DNA of 64,000 nucleotides from Streptomyces sp. NWU339 (GCF_003143855.1 NZ_QFRK01000002.1:186001-250000); one strand, 5' to 3'. Positions 1-9,881 are shown, counted from the stretch's first letter. The notes: generated by a model not told the origin, from the letters alone. Made by a program: numbers and translations.

Positions 1-34
1 CGCCGTACTCGACCCGAGGATCCGCTATGCCTGA
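1..34 (+). CDS. Oligopeptide/dipeptide ABC transporter permease, C-terminal end only (OppB/DppB type)
   Basis: The first 34 bases read in one frame as AVLDPRIRYA followed by TGA at 32-34. A tail ending in LDPR(I/L)RY is typical of OppB/DppB inner-membrane permeases. The stop overlaps the start of the next permease gene by 8 bases (ATGCCTGA), the same type of overlap seen between the two ATPase genes downstream, which supports translational coupling in one operon. Only ten residues are visible, so the assignment rests on the motif and on operon order (B-C-D-F). Confidence 0.6.
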   Translation, partial: AVLDPRIRYA

Positions 35-1007
35 GCAGCACTACGAACCCGATCGCGCCATCGCGGGGGCCGGCATGGGCGGCAGCATGGACCTGGGCGT
101 CGACGAGGCGGAGACACTCGAGCGCACCCCGGGCGGCCCGCAGGGCACGGGCCCGCAGGGCAAGCCGCGTTCCCTGTGGTCCGACGCCTGGCGCGACCTG
201 CGCCGCAACCCCGTCTTCATCGTCTCGGCCCTGATCATCCTCTTCCTGGTCGTCATCTCCCTGTGGCCCTCGCTGATCGCCTCCGGCAGCCCCCTCACGT
301 GCGACCTCGCCAAGGCCCAGGAGGGCTCGCAGCCCGGCCACCCCTTCGGCTTCAACGGCCAGGGCTGCGACGTCTACACCCGCACCGTCTACGGCGCCCG
401 CACGTCCGTCGCGGTCGGTGTCCTCGCCACGCTCGGCGTCGCGGTCCTCGGCAGCGTCCTCGGCGCGCTGGCCGGCTTCTTCGGCGGAGTGGGGGACTCG
501 ATCCTGTCCCGCATCACGGACGTCTTCTTCGCCATCCCCGTCGTCCTCGGCGGACTGGTGCTGCTGTCCGTCACCACCAGCAACACCGTCTGGCCGGTCA
601 TCGGCTTCATCGTGCTGCTCGGCTGGCCGCAGCTGTCCCGGATCGCCCGCGGCTCGGTCATCACCGCCAAGCAGAACGACTACGTCCAGGCCGCGCGGGC
701 GCTCGGCGCCTCCAACTCCCGCCTGGTGCTGCGGCACATCGCGCCCAACGCGGTCGCCCCGGTCATCGTCGTGGCGACCATCGCGCTCGGCACGTACATC
801 TCGCTGGAGGCGACCCTGTCCTACCTCGGCGTCGGCCTGAAGCCGCCGAGCGTCTCCTGGGGAATCGACATCTCCGCCGCCTCCCCCTACGTCCGCAACG
901 CCCCGCACGCACTGCTGTGGCCCTCCGGCGCCCTGGCGATCACCGTCCTGGCGTTCATCATGCTCGGCGACGCGGTGCGCGACGCCCTCGACCCGAAGCT
1001 GAGGTGA
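27..1007 (+). CDS. oppC: Oligopeptide/dipeptide ABC transporter permease (OppC/DppC type)
   Basis: This 326-residue inner-membrane permease is the second transmembrane subunit of a peptide importer. The N-terminal ~50 residues are hydrophilic, followed by a first membrane segment (about residues 65-88), a short extracytoplasmic loop, and the conserved BPD_transp_1 region. The EAA-type cytoplasmic loop is visible near the middle (QNDYVQAARALGAS), where the ATPases dock. The protein ends DALDPKLR, as is usual in the family. It overlaps the preceding permease by 8 bases and is followed 9 bases later by the first ATPase. Substrate (di- or oligopeptide) cannot be told from sequence. Confidence 0.9.
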   Translation: MPEQHYEPDRAIAGAGMGGSMDLGVDEAETLERTPGGPQGTGPQGKPRSLWSDAWRDLRRNPVFIVSALIILFLVVISLWPSLIASGSPLTCDLAKAQEGSQPGHPFGFNGQGCDVYTRTVYGARTSVAVGVLATLGVAVLGSVLGALAGFFGGVGDSILSRITDVFFAIPVVLGGLVLLSVTTSNTVWPVIGFIVLLGWPQLSRIARGSVITAKQNDYVQAARALGASNSRLVLRHIAPNAVAPVIVVATIALGTYISLEATLSYLGVGLKPPSVSWGIDISAASPYVRNAPHALLWPSGALAITVLAFIMLGDAVRDALDPKLR

Positions 1008-1016
1008 GTCGCCGTC

Positions 1017-1983
<967 letters not shown>

Positions 1984-1991
<8 letters not shown>

Positions 1992-3033
1992 GCCGATCCT
2001 GGAGGTGTCCGGCCTGGTCAAGCACTACCCGCTGACCCGGGGCATCGTGCTCCGCAAGCAGATCGGCGCCGTGAAGGCGGTCGACGGCGTCGACTTCACC
2101 CTCGGCCGGGGAGAGACCCTGGGCATCGTGGGCGAGTCCGGCTGCGGCAAGTCCACCGTCGCGAGGATGCTGGTCCACCTGGAGCGGCCGACGGCCGGCG
2201 CGATCCGCTACAAGGGCGAGGACATCACCCGGCTGTCCGGGAAGGCCCTCAAAGCCGTCCGCCGGAACATCCAGATGGTGTTCCAGGACCCGTACACCTC
2301 CCTGAACCCCCGGATGACGGTGGGCGACATCGTCGGGGAGCCGTACGAGATCCACCCCGAGGTGGCCCCCAAGGGCGACCGGCGCCGACGCGTCCAGGAC
2401 CTGCTGGACGTGGTCGGCCTCAACCCGGAGTACGTCAACCGCTACCCGCACCAGTTCTCCGGCGGCCAGCGCCAGCGCATCGGCATCGCCCGCGGCCTGG
2501 CCCTGAACCCCGAGGTGATCGTCGCCGACGAGCCGGTCTCCGCGCTGGACGTCTCCGTCCAGGCCCAGGTCATCAACCTGATGGACCGGCTCCAAACCGA
2601 GTTCGACCTGGCGTTCGTCTTCATCGCGCACGACCTGTCGATCGTCCGGCACATCTCCGACCGGGTCGGTGTGATGTACCTCGGCCGGATCGTCGAGACC
2701 GGCACCGACACCCAGATCTACGACCACCCGACCCACCCCTACACCCAGGCCCTGCTCTCGGCCGTCCCGGTCCCCGACCCGGCGGCCCGCGAGCACCGCG
2801 AGCGGATCATCCTCACCGGAGACGTCCCGTCCCCCACGAACATCCCCTCCGGCTGCCGCTTCCGCACCCGCTGCTGGAAGGCGCGGGAACGCTGCGCGGT
2901 GGAGGTCCCGCTGCTCGCGGTCCCCGAGGCCTTCCGCGAGGCCGGCGGCCCGGCGGCCCACCCCTCGGCCTGCCACTTCGCCGAGGAGAAACAGGTGGTC
3001 CCACCGGAGGAGCCCCGCAACGGGCCGGGGTGA
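1984..3033 (+). CDS. oppF: Oligopeptide ABC transporter ATP-binding protein (OppF type)
   Basis: A 349-residue second ATPase of the peptide importer. Walker A is GESGCGKS, the signature is FSGGQRQR, Walker B is [12 protein letters not shown] and the switch histidine is in FIAHDLS. It has the OppF-type C-terminal cysteine cluster ([15 protein letters not shown], then SACHF). The N-terminal insertion HYPLTRG is typical of OppF. It overlaps oppD by 8 bases and is the last gene of the operon; a hairpin spans its stop codon. Together with OppD it would form the heterodimeric motor under the two permeases. Confidence 0.93.
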
Positions 3034-3055
3034 CGTGGTGCCCCCCGGCCCGTTG
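3018..3055. terminator. Bidirectional hairpin terminator between convergent genes
   Basis: A 13-bp perfect inverted repeat (CAACGGGCCGGGG at 3018-3030 and its complement at 3043-3055) with a 12-base loop that contains the oppF stop codon. It lies between the ends of oppF (+) and the S9 peptidase (-). There is no clear T-run, as is common for Streptomyces terminators. Confidence 0.75.
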
Positions 3056-3066
3056 ACCTGCTGTAC

Positions 3067-5187
3067 TCAGCCCTCGAGCCCCAGCGAGCGTTTGAGGAAG
3101 TCCACCTGGAGCAGGAGCAGGTTCTCCGCGACCTGTTCCTGGGGGGTGATGTGGGTGACGCCCGACAGGGGGAGGACCTCGTGGGGGCGGCCGGTGGCGA
3201 GGAGGGCGGAGGACAGGCGCAGGGAGTGGGCGACGACCACGTTGTCGTCGGCCAGGCCGTGCACGATCATCAGCGGGCGGTGCTGGTCGGCCGGGGAGGA
3301 GAGGCCTTCGGCGGTGACCAGCGAGCTGTTCGTGTACGTCTCCGGGCGTGCGGCCGGGTCGCCCAGGTACCGCTCCGTGTAGTGCGTGTCGTACAGCGTC
3401 CAGTCCGTCACCGGGGCGCCCGCGATGCCGGCGTGGAAGACGTCCGGACGGCGGAGCACCGCCAGCGCCGCGAGGTAACCGCCGTAGGACCAGCCGCGGA
3501 CGGCCACCCGGGAGAGGTCGAGGGGATGGGAGGCGGCGAGGTCCTGGAGCGCCTCGATCTGGTCGTCCAGGGTGAGTGTGAAGTCGTGGTGGACCGCCTT
3601 CTCCCAGGCCGGGGAGCGGCCGGGGGTGCCGCGTCCGTCGGCGACGACCACCGCGAAGCCCTGGTCGGCGAACCACTGCGAGGTCAGATGGGGGTTGTGC
3701 GCGGCCACCACGCGCTGGCCGTGCGGGCCGCCGTAGGGGTCCATGAGGACGGGGAGCGGAGCGTCACCGGAGTAGTCCCGGGGCATAAGCACGGCGCACG
3801 GGATTTGGCGTGCGCCCCCCTGGGTGAGGGTCACCCGCGGGGACATACCGGGGTCTTCTGCGTACGAGGGGACAGTCGCCGTCGGTTTCCCGTCACGCAG
3901 GACCACCGCCCGGGAACCTGGCCGATCCGGCGTCGCGGAGACGAGCACGGTGACGCCCCCGGCACGTACGGCGGAGTGCACGCCGGGCTCCTGCGAGACG
4001 CGCTCCACGCCGAGCTCGTTCACCCGGTAGACGTGCACCTCGCCGATCTCCGGATCGGCCGCCTCCTCGCCCGCCGACGCCGAGACCAGCACATCGTCGT
4101 CGGAGACGTCCAGGACGGACCGGATGTGCAACTGGCCTCCGGTGAGCGGTCGTTCGCCCACGGCGAGTCGTCGTGCACCCCCTTCGTCCGCGATCCGCAC
4201 CAGCTGCCCGGACGGGCTCCAGCAGGGCACTCCGGGGAAAAGTTCAAGCCAATTTGGATCTTCGTCGGCGTGCACCATCCGGGTCGCCCCGGAATCCGGG
4301 TCCACCGCCAGGACCAACTGACTTCGCTGGTCGCGCGCCTGTACGAGCAACAGCGGCGCTCCCGCCGCTGACCAGTGCACATGCGTCAAATACGGATACC
4401 GTGCCCGGTCCCACACGACCTCCGAACGCGCCCCGTCCAACCCGATCACGAACAGCCGCACCTCCGCGTTCGCGGTGCCCGCCGCCGGGTACGCCACCCG
4501 CTGCGGCTCCCGCTCCGGATGTGCCGGATCGGAGATCCACCACCGCTCCACCGGCGTGTCGTCCGCGCGCGCCACCAGCAGCCGGTCCGACCCGGGCGCC
4601 CACCAGAAGCCCCGCAGACGGTGCATCTCCTCGGCCGCGATGAACTCCGCCAGACCGTAGGTGACGTTGTCCGCCTCGGGTGTCGCCAGCGCCCGGTCGT
4701 CCTCCCCCTCCGCCCCGACGACCCGCAGCGCACCCTGCGCGACATAGGCGACGTGGCGTCCGTCGGGCGACGGACGGGGGTCGATCACCGGTGTGGGAGT
4801 GGGCAGTTCGCGTGCCGTCCCGGCCTGCAGTTCGGCCGTGAAAAGCCGTCCTGACAAGGCGAAAGAGGCCAACTCCACGGCCGCGTCGGTGGCGTAGCCG
4901 ACGATGCCGGCGCCCCCCTCACGGCTGCGCTCGCGCCGGGCCCGCTCCTCGGCCGACAGGCGCTCCGAGGCGCCGCCCAGGAGAGCCCGCGGGTCGGCCG
5001 CCACCCGCTCCCCACCGCCCCCCAGGTCGAGCACCCACAGCGAGTTCGCCCGGTCCGTACCGGAACCCGAGCGCAGGAACACCACCCGGGAACCGTCGGG
5101 TGCCACGGTGAACGCACGCGGCGCGCCGAGCGTGAAGCGCTGGGTGCGGGCGTGCCGTCGGGGGAAGGAGTCAGCATCGGTCGTCAT
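3067..5187 (-). CDS. S9 family serine peptidase (prolyl oligopeptidase / DPP IV-like)
   Basis: A 706-residue peptidase starting at MTTDADSFPRRH. The N-terminal ~450 residues form a DPP IV-type beta-propeller (repeats such as SPDGRHVAY). The C-terminal alpha/beta-hydrolase domain has the nucleophile in GWSYGGY (Ser567), the acid in ADDN (about Asp647) and the base in GVTHIT (His679). The family cleaves peptides after proline or similar residues. No signal peptide is seen, so it is probably cytoplasmic. The reading frame stays open for 61 codons upstream, but that part is low-complexity and the ATG at 5187 fits homologues better. It sits convergent to the peptide importer, which suggests it could process imported peptides (inference). 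Confidence 0.88.
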   Translation of the reverse strand: MTTDADSFPRRHARTQRFTLGAPRAFTVAPDGSRVVFLRSGSGTDRANSLWVLDLGGGGERVAADPRALLGGASERLSAEERARRERSREGGAGIVGYATDAAVELASFALSGRLFTAELQAGTARELPTPTPVIDPRPSPDGRHVAYVAQGALRVVGAEGEDDRALATPEADNVTYGLAEFIAAEEMHRLRGFWWAPGSDRLLVARADDTPVERWWISDPAHPEREPQRVAYPAAGTANAEVRLFVIGLDGARSEVVWDRARYPYLTHVHWSAAGAPLLLVQARDQRSQLVLAVDPDSGATRMVHADEDPNWLELFPGVPCWSPSGQLVRIADEGGARRLAVGERPLTGGQLHIRSVLDVSDDDVLVSASAGEEAADPEIGEVHVYRVNELGVERVSQEPGVHSAVRAGGVTVLVSATPDRPGSRAVVLRDGKPTATVPSYAEDPGMSPRVTLTQGGARQIPCAVLMPRDYSGDAPLPVLMDPYGGPHGQRVVAAHNPHLTSQWFADQGFAVVVADGRGTPGRSPAWEKAVHHDFTLTLDDQIEALQDLAASHPLDLSRVAVRGWSYGGYLAALAVLRRPDVFHAGIAGAPVTDWTLYDTHYTERYLGDPAARPETYTNSSLVTAEGLSSPADQHRPLMIVHGLADDNVVVAHSLRLSSALLATGRPHEVLPLSGVTHITPQEQVAENLLLLQVDFLKRSLGLEG

Positions 5188-5349
5188 GCCATGACCATAT
5201 TGGCCATGCGCCCCCTTGTGCGGCCGTGCGCCGACCGATGCGCACGTACGGATAGTTATGATCGTTAGCGCATAGTGGGTATGAACCTGCTGGCTGCTGT
5301 GTGGATGTCCCTGCCCCCATATCCCTACCCCCCGAGTCCTGGGGTCCTT

Positions 5350-5360
5350 GGAGGTGAACC
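5350..5360 (+). promoter_or_regulatory. Strong ribosome binding site
   Basis: GGAGGTGAACC lies directly upstream of a GTG at 5364 and fixes that GTG as the start of the small membrane protein gene. Confidence 0.75.
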
Positions 5361-5363
5361 GCC

Positions 5364-5558
5364 GTGGCACTCTCGATTTCGGCGGTGGTGCTGCTGGCGA
5401 TCATCGTCTTCCTGCTGATCAAGAAGTCGGGCCTCAAGACCGGGCATGCGGTCGTCTGCATGCTCCTCGGCTTCTACATGGCGTCGTCGACGATCGCGCC
5501 CACGATCAGTGAGTTGACGACCAACATCGCGGGGATGATCGGCAGCATCAGCTTCTGA
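5364..5558 (+). CDS. Small conserved membrane protein, function unknown
   Basis: A 64-residue protein starting with GTG behind a near-perfect GGAGGTGA site. It is almost entirely hydrophobic: one membrane segment at residues 4-19, a short KKSGLKTGH basic loop, then a second segment (about residues 28-46) and an amphipathic tail rich in Ser/Thr/Ile. I do not recognise a named family, though I believe close relatives occur across Streptomyces. It stands alone, divergent from the S9 peptidase, and is followed by a hairpin. Confidence 0.7.
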   Translation: MALSISAVVLLAIIVFLLIKKSGLKTGHAVVCMLLGFYMASSTIAPTISELTTNIAGMIGSISF

Positions 5559-5582
5559 GCCGGCCCTCTGACCTCGCCGGCC

Positions 5583-5610
5583 GGGGGCACGGACCCAAGT
5601 CCGCGCCCCC
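5583..5610 (+). terminator. Hairpin terminator after the small membrane protein gene
   Basis: GGGGGCACGGAC (5583-5594) pairs with GTCCGCGCCCCC (5599-5610) around a CCAA loop with a single A-C mismatch. It begins 25 bases after the stop codon at 5558. Confidence 0.6.
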
Positions 5611-5679
5611 GAAGGGGTATCGGCTCTTGCGGAGCGGTGTGCGCGCGCTCCGTCCCGACGCATGGGCTAGAACTGCGGC

Positions 5680-6201
5680 ATGGAAGAAGTCGTGGTTCTC
5701 CTTGTCGCGGCGCTCCTCGGCGTATGGCTGGTGTGGAACCTGTGGAACCTCATCCGTCTCCCGGTCGGTCTGCGGGACGGAGCATGGCATCGCCCGCTGT
5801 GGTGGGCACGCCTGTGGTCCGTCTCGCTCTTCGTCGGCTTCGCGGCCTGGCTCCGGGGAGCGCTCAGCGGCGGGCTCGACGTCGGCGAAACATGCGCGTA
5901 CGCCCATCACCAGACGTACGACGGCGCCTACCGGGCGGCCCACCCCGAGGGGTTCGACGAGCTGTTCCCGCTGAGCAACAAGTGCAACGCGCACTACGAC
6001 CTGGTCCCGGCCTGGGTGAACCCGACCATCGCGAACTGCGCCGCCTTCGTACTGCTCGCCACCGCCGTACTGCTGTGGTTCGGCATCGCGCGTCCGGCCC
6101 GCTTGATCGGAGAGCGCCCGCGGCCCAGGCTTGACCACAGTGTGCCGACTCCGACTCCGGCTCCGCGCATGAGCCACCGGACAGGGCCTAGAGCAGGCTG
6201 A
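5680..6201 (+). CDS. Hypothetical membrane protein
   Basis: A 173-residue protein not matching a family I can name. It has an N-terminal membrane segment (about residues 3-22, rich in Val/Leu/Trp), a second near residues 45-60, a cysteine-containing extracytoplasmic loop (ETCAYAHHQTYDGAYRAAHPEGFDELFPLSNKC is the region, residues ~70-105) and a third segment near residues 120-142. The paired cysteines in the loop could form a disulfide. The ATG lies exactly 6 bases after TAGAAC, suggesting a leaderless transcript. Its last 14 bases overlap the end of the convergent gene. Confidence 0.65.
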   Translation: MEEVVVLLVAALLGVWLVWNLWNLIRLPVGLRDGAWHRPLWWARLWSVSLFVGFAAWLRGALSGGLDVGETCAYAHHQTYDGAYRAAHPEGFDELFPLSNKCNAHYDLVPAWVNPTIANCAAFVLLATAVLLWFGIARPARLIGERPRPRLDHSVPTPTPAPRMSHRTGPRAG

Positions 6202-7171
6202 GGGCCTGCATCGCCTCGCGTTCGATGCGCGAGAGGTCGTGGAGGACGGAGCCGGCCTGGACGAGGTTCTTCGCGTCGCCGGATTCGCCTGCCGCCTCGA
6301 CGAGTGCGGCCACCTGCGTCCAGAGGGTGGCGGCCTCGGTGTACAGGGTGTGGCCGGTGTGCAGGTGGCTGCTGTCGATCAGCTGGGCGCACTCGGCGAG
6401 GAAGTCCCGGTAGAGATTGCGGAACAGGGCGCCGCCGGTGCCGGCCCTCTCCATGAGGACGGCGGTCCGTGGCAGATCGTCCCGCGGATCGTCGCTGCGC
6501 TCCAACCACTTCGGCACTCGCTCGGCGGTCTTCTCGATGCCCCGGTGGCCCAGGTTCGCGATGGGCGGGTTCAGGAAGGCGTCGGCGCAGGTCTTGATCG
6601 CGGGGATGATCCGGTCCCGCGGTGACGTCGGGCTGCTGGGCGCCGTGAGGGTGAAGGAGCGGTGCCTGGCGGTCATGGGGCCGCGCGCGGCCCTGGCTCT
6701 GGCCAGGCCGGCGAGGCCGGTGGAGACGGCTCCGCCCTGCGTGTCGGTGTCCACCAGGTAGGCGTCCTGTTCGTCGTAGCCGTACATGGCCACGACGTGC
6801 CCGCCGAAGTGCACCTTGGTGCTGAAGTAGTCCAGGTGGTAGCTGTCGAGTTGCAGGCCGACCGGCCGACCGGCGTCGAGGGGTGCCGCCACGTTCCGCC
6901 ATGCCTTGCGCGGAGAGGTGGTCTCCTCGACCAGCAGCTCGAGCCCGAGGGCGGCGGCCAGGTTCCTGGTGAGCTCGAACGGCTTGACCCGGCCCCCCAG
7001 GAAGGGAAACCCCATGGCCTTGCTGTCCCAGTAGACGAAGGACAGCCCGGAGCCGAGCCCGAACAGCATGGGCTCGGACAGGTCGATCCCCTCATGCCGC
7101 AGCAGCACACCCAGCGCCGTCGTCTCGCAGTGCTGCGTGCCGCGGACCTCGACGCCCTTCACCATGGCCAT
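6188..7171 (-). CDS. BtrH-like enzyme (BtrH N-terminal domain plus DUF4872)
   Basis: A 327-residue protein. The N-terminal half has the BtrH_N features: an early Cys in GTQHCETTA, a GLGSGLSF glycine loop, and a papain-like HFGGHVV...GYD...LVDTD pattern that would supply the catalytic His and Asp. The C-terminal half is a helical DUF4872-type region. BtrH transfers the gamma-Glu-AHBA side chain in butirosin synthesis; related proteins act on other peptides or amines. No aminoglycoside genes are nearby, so its substrate is unknown. Of three clustered ATGs (7180, 7171, 7165), the one at 7171 has the best spacing from GGGAGGAG. Confidence 0.7.
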   Translation of the reverse strand: MAMVKGVEVRGTQHCETTALGVLLRHEGIDLSEPMLFGLGSGLSFVYWDSKAMGFPFLGGRVKPFELTRNLAAALGLELLVEETTSPRKAWRNVAAPLDAGRPVGLQLDSYHLDYFSTKVHFGGHVVAMYGYDEQDAYLVDTDTQGGAVSTGLAGLARARAARGPMTARHRSFTLTAPSSPTSPRDRIIPAIKTCADAFLNPPIANLGHRGIEKTAERVPKWLERSDDPRDDLPRTAVLMERAGTGGALFRNLYRDFLAECAQLIDSSHLHTGHTLYTEAATLWTQVAALVEAAGESGDAKNLVQAGSVLHDLSRIEREAMQALSLL

Positions 7172-7270
7172 GCCGCTCATTCTCCTCCCTCACCTGACGA
7201 CGACGCCGCAGAGGGACGTGCCGGACCACCGGGTCCCAGGCATGCCCCGCCGGACAGGCCCTGAACCGGT

Positions 7271-8152
7271 TCAGCGCACCAGCAGGTCGATCACGCCCGT
7301 CAGGTCCTCCTCGCCGCTTCCCTCGGCCAGGCGGCGGCGCATCAACTCGAAGTAGGGGCTGAGCAGTTCCGGGCTGACACCCTGCTGCTCGGCGGTGCTC
7401 AGGAAGGTCGGCGTGCCGGCCACCTGCATGGCGAGGTGGGAGACGACACCCTTGGTGTAGTCGCCGCTGCGCAGCTGGTCGGCGGTCTGGTGAACCGCCG
7501 GGGCCATCGCGACGAGCCAGTCGGCGAGCAGCGGGGCGAGCGCCGCGGGGTCGATGTCCTCCTTGCGGATCAGGGCGAAGGCGTGCGCGGCCCCGGCGAA
7601 CATCCCGTACATGGCACTGAGCAGGGCCACGTCGTACAGGGCCGCGAAGCCCGCGTCCTCGCCGACGTAGGTGGTGCCGGCCGGGACGGCCAGCATCTCC
7701 TGGTGCCGCTCGAACAGCTCCCGTGAGCCGCTGTAGAAGACGTAACCGCCGGCTTGCGGGACGCCGATCATGGGAGGGACGGCCATGATCCCGCCGGCCA
7801 GGTAGCGGGCCTCGCGCTCGCGGGCCCACTCGGCGCGGGCGCGGGCCTGGGCGGGGGTGCCGGTGGTCAGGTTGACCAGGTCCCGGCCGGCCAGGTCGGT
7901 GCCGGCCAGCACCTCGTCGACCGAGGCGTCGTCCAGCAGGCAGACGACGATCAGGGTGTTCGCCGCGACCGCCTCGGCGGCGGTGTCCGCGACCTTCGCC
8001 CCCTCGGCGGCGAGTGCCGTGGCGCGGGTCGGGGTGCGGTTCCAGACGGTGAGTGGGTGGCCGGCGGCAAGCCAGGTGCGGGCCAGCGCGGTGCCCATCG
8101 CGCCGAGGCCCAGCAGCGTGACGGGAGTCTTCTCAACAGTGTTCTGTGTCAT
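7271..8152 (-). CDS. NADPH-dependent imine reductase / beta-hydroxyacid dehydrogenase-like oxidoreductase
   Basis: A 293-residue protein. The N-terminal Rossmann fold starts TLLGLGAMGTALA (about residues 10-22) with VWNRTPTRA as the NADP-phosphate contact, pointing to NADPH. The C-terminal helical domain (LYDVALLSAMYGMFAGAAHAFALI and the following segment) is that of imine reductases/reductive aminases rather than 6-phosphogluconate dehydrogenases. Such enzymes reduce cyclic imines or iminium ions; the natural substrate is usually unknown. It is divergent from an HxlR-type regulator 97 bases away, the usual arrangement for regulation by that neighbour. Confidence 0.8.
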   Translation of the reverse strand: MTQNTVEKTPVTLLGLGAMGTALARTWLAAGHPLTVWNRTPTRATALAAEGAKVADTAAEAVAANTLIVVCLLDDASVDEVLAGTDLAGRDLVNLTTGTPAQARARAEWAREREARYLAGGIMAVPPMIGVPQAGGYVFYSGSRELFERHQEMLAVPAGTTYVGEDAGFAALYDVALLSAMYGMFAGAAHAFALIRKEDIDPAALAPLLADWLVAMAPAVHQTADQLRSGDYTKGVVSHLAMQVAGTPTFLSTAEQQGVSPELLSPYFELMRRRLAEGSGEEDLTGVIDLLVR

Positions 8153-8249
8153 GCCGATTAGGCTGGTCACAGGTCCGGGGATGATCAAGTACGCACTTCG
8201 GAGTGGGTGGTTACCCCGGGGTGAGCGAGCACGTCGGAAGGGGTGGGGC

Positions 8250-8624
8250 ATGACGACGTTGAACCGGCCGGGCGGACCAGAAGGACACGTCTGCGGGATC
8301 GACACCGCGATGGAGGTGATCGGCGGCAAGTGGAAGGTGCTGATCCTCTGGGCGCTCCACGAGCACCCCTGCCGCCGCTTCGGCGAGCTGCGTCGGCTGC
8401 TTCCGGGGGTCACCGAGAAGGTGCTGGCCTCTCACCTGCGTGAGCTGGAAGCGGACGGCGTCGTGCACCGCGTCTCCTACGACGAGGTGCCGCCCCGCGT
8501 CGAGTACTCACTGACCGAGGACGGCAAGCGCCTCAACGCCGCACTCCAGCCGCTGGCCGCCTGGGGCCGCGAGCGGCCGGCCACTCGAGGGCCGGAGGAG
8601 AAGGCGGGCCAGGGTCTGTTCTGA
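8250..8624 (+). CDS. HxlR family winged-helix transcriptional regulator
   Basis: A 124-residue DNA-binding protein with the HxlR/MarR-like fold: CGIDTAMEVIGGKWKVLILWAL (about residues 15-36), FGELRRLLPGVTEKVLASHLRELEADGVVHR as recognition helix plus wing, and YSLTEDGKRL. The conserved Cys15 near the N-terminus is a redox or electrophile sensor position in several HxlR proteins. It is divergent from the imine reductase gene with a 97-base shared control region, so it probably controls that gene (inference). Confidence 0.87.
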   Translation: MTTLNRPGGPEGHVCGIDTAMEVIGGKWKVLILWALHEHPCRRFGELRRLLPGVTEKVLASHLRELEADGVVHRVSYDEVPPRVEYSLTEDGKRLNAALQPLAAWGRERPATRGPEEKAGQGLF

Positions 8625-8944
8625 ACGTGTTGGTCGCAGCAACTCGTTGAGGGCCGCGACCAGCACGGTGGCTTCGCAGCGGACGGCGAGTCTGGCGTAT
8701 CGAGTTCCGGCGATCACATGGATACAGCGCCGATGACCCTACTCCTGCGGTAATCAGCATGATCCGCCGGACAGACCCGACCGTGAGCGGTTGCTCGGTG
8801 CCGAGTACCCCGACATCCTCGCCGTCCGCGACTTCCTTGCCGTCGCTCGCCGGCAACTGCCAGGAGATGGCGGAGCCGCCGGTTGAAAAATCACGCCGGG
8901 CCGATGTCCTCCCGCGCCTACCGCCTCGGCATGGAGTGCACAGC
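8625..8944. other. Intergenic stretch with a transposase scrap
   Basis: 320 bases without an intact gene. The part nearest the HxlR gene holds the short transposase-like tail described separately; the remainder (about 8720-8944) has no reading frame, repeat or hairpin that I can support. Confidence 0.5.
8633..8720 (-). mobile_element. Probable C-terminal scrap of an IS5-family transposase
   Basis: The reverse strand encodes TRYARLAVRCEATVLVAALNELL, which matches the usual C-terminus of IS5-type transposases (pattern RYA-LAVRYEATV-VAA-NEWL) as I remember it. No upstream part of the transposase, terminal inverted repeats or target duplication is visible. It is therefore a decayed fragment. Confidence 0.4.
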
Positions 8945-9764
8945 TCAGCGGGGCTCGGAAAGCAGGGCGTTGAGTTCCGGAAAGGCAATGCCGTCGGTGA
9001 GGGAGTTGTAGTCGCCGTTGCCGAAGAGGTCCTGCGCCGCGCGGCGGGCGGCAGCATACGCGGCCTGCGCCACGCCCGAGCCGAGGCTGACGCGGGCTAC
9101 GCCGAGGGTGCCCAGCTCGGCGACTGTCGGAGCACCGGGGCCGGCCATGACGTTCAGCGGTACGGAGATGGCTCCGGCCAACGCCGCGATGGTGGCGCTG
9201 TCGGTGACACCGGGGACGAAGATGCCGTCCGCGCCCGCGTCCACGTACCTGCGTGCCCGGTCGAGGGTTTCCCCGAACCGGGAGCCCGGGTCGCCGAGCC
9301 CGAACAAGTAGGTGTCGACGCGGGCGTTGAGGAAGCAGTCCGCGCCCGCCCGGTCAGCGGCCTGCCGGGCGGTGGCCAGCCGCGTCGCGAGCTCTCCCGG
9401 GGGGCCGGGTGCCGTCCTCGATGTTGACGCCGACGGCGCCCGCGGAGAGCACCCCGGTGACGGTCTCGGCGACGTCGGCCGCGTCCTGTCCGTACCCGCC
9501 CTCGATGTCGGCAGTGACCGGAACCGCGACGGCGGAGGCGATGCGGGAGATCAGCTCCAGTGCCCGTTCGCGGACGAGGGCGTCACCGTCCGGGGAGCCC
9601 AGCGACCAGGCGACGCCGGCGCTGGTGGTGGCGATCGCGGGAGCGCCCGCGGCCTCGATGACGCGTGCGCTCGCGACATCCCAGGCGTTGGCGAGTGCGA
9701 GGGGTTCAGCGCGGGTGTGCAGGGAGCGGAAGAGGTGAGCCTTGTCCGGCTGCGTGGCGGTCAT
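8945..9764 (-). pseudogene. Isocitrate lyase / PEP phosphonomutase family protein, frameshifted
   Basis: Two overlapping frames together make one complete family member of about 272 residues. The N-terminal part begins MTATQPDKAHLFRSLH and contains LANAWDVASARVIE, TTSAGVAWSLG and TADIEGGYG; the C-terminal part continues ADRAGADCFLNARVDTYLFG, GADGIFVPGV and PLNVMAGPG. The frames join if one base is removed from the run of six G at 9399-9404 (+ strand), which would restore RPPGELATRLA. Without correction the protein stops after about 136 residues. The family cleaves C-C or C-P bonds of oxaloacetate-like or 2-methylisocitrate-like acids; the substrate is unknown. A sequencing error in the homopolymer is an alternative. 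Confidence 0.8.
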
Positions 9765-9881
9765 ACGGGCAGTCAAGCATCGCCGGGTGGCTGCACTCCG
9801 GCAGGAATCCGACATCGACCTTGGTCCACGCGAGATTCCCTGGCTGTCGAGTGGACGTGCCGTAGGCCGGGAGCAGTCCCG

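Noticed and set aside
5250..5262. TATGAT as a promoter for the small membrane protein
   Set aside because: No -35 box at suitable spacing; evidence too thin.
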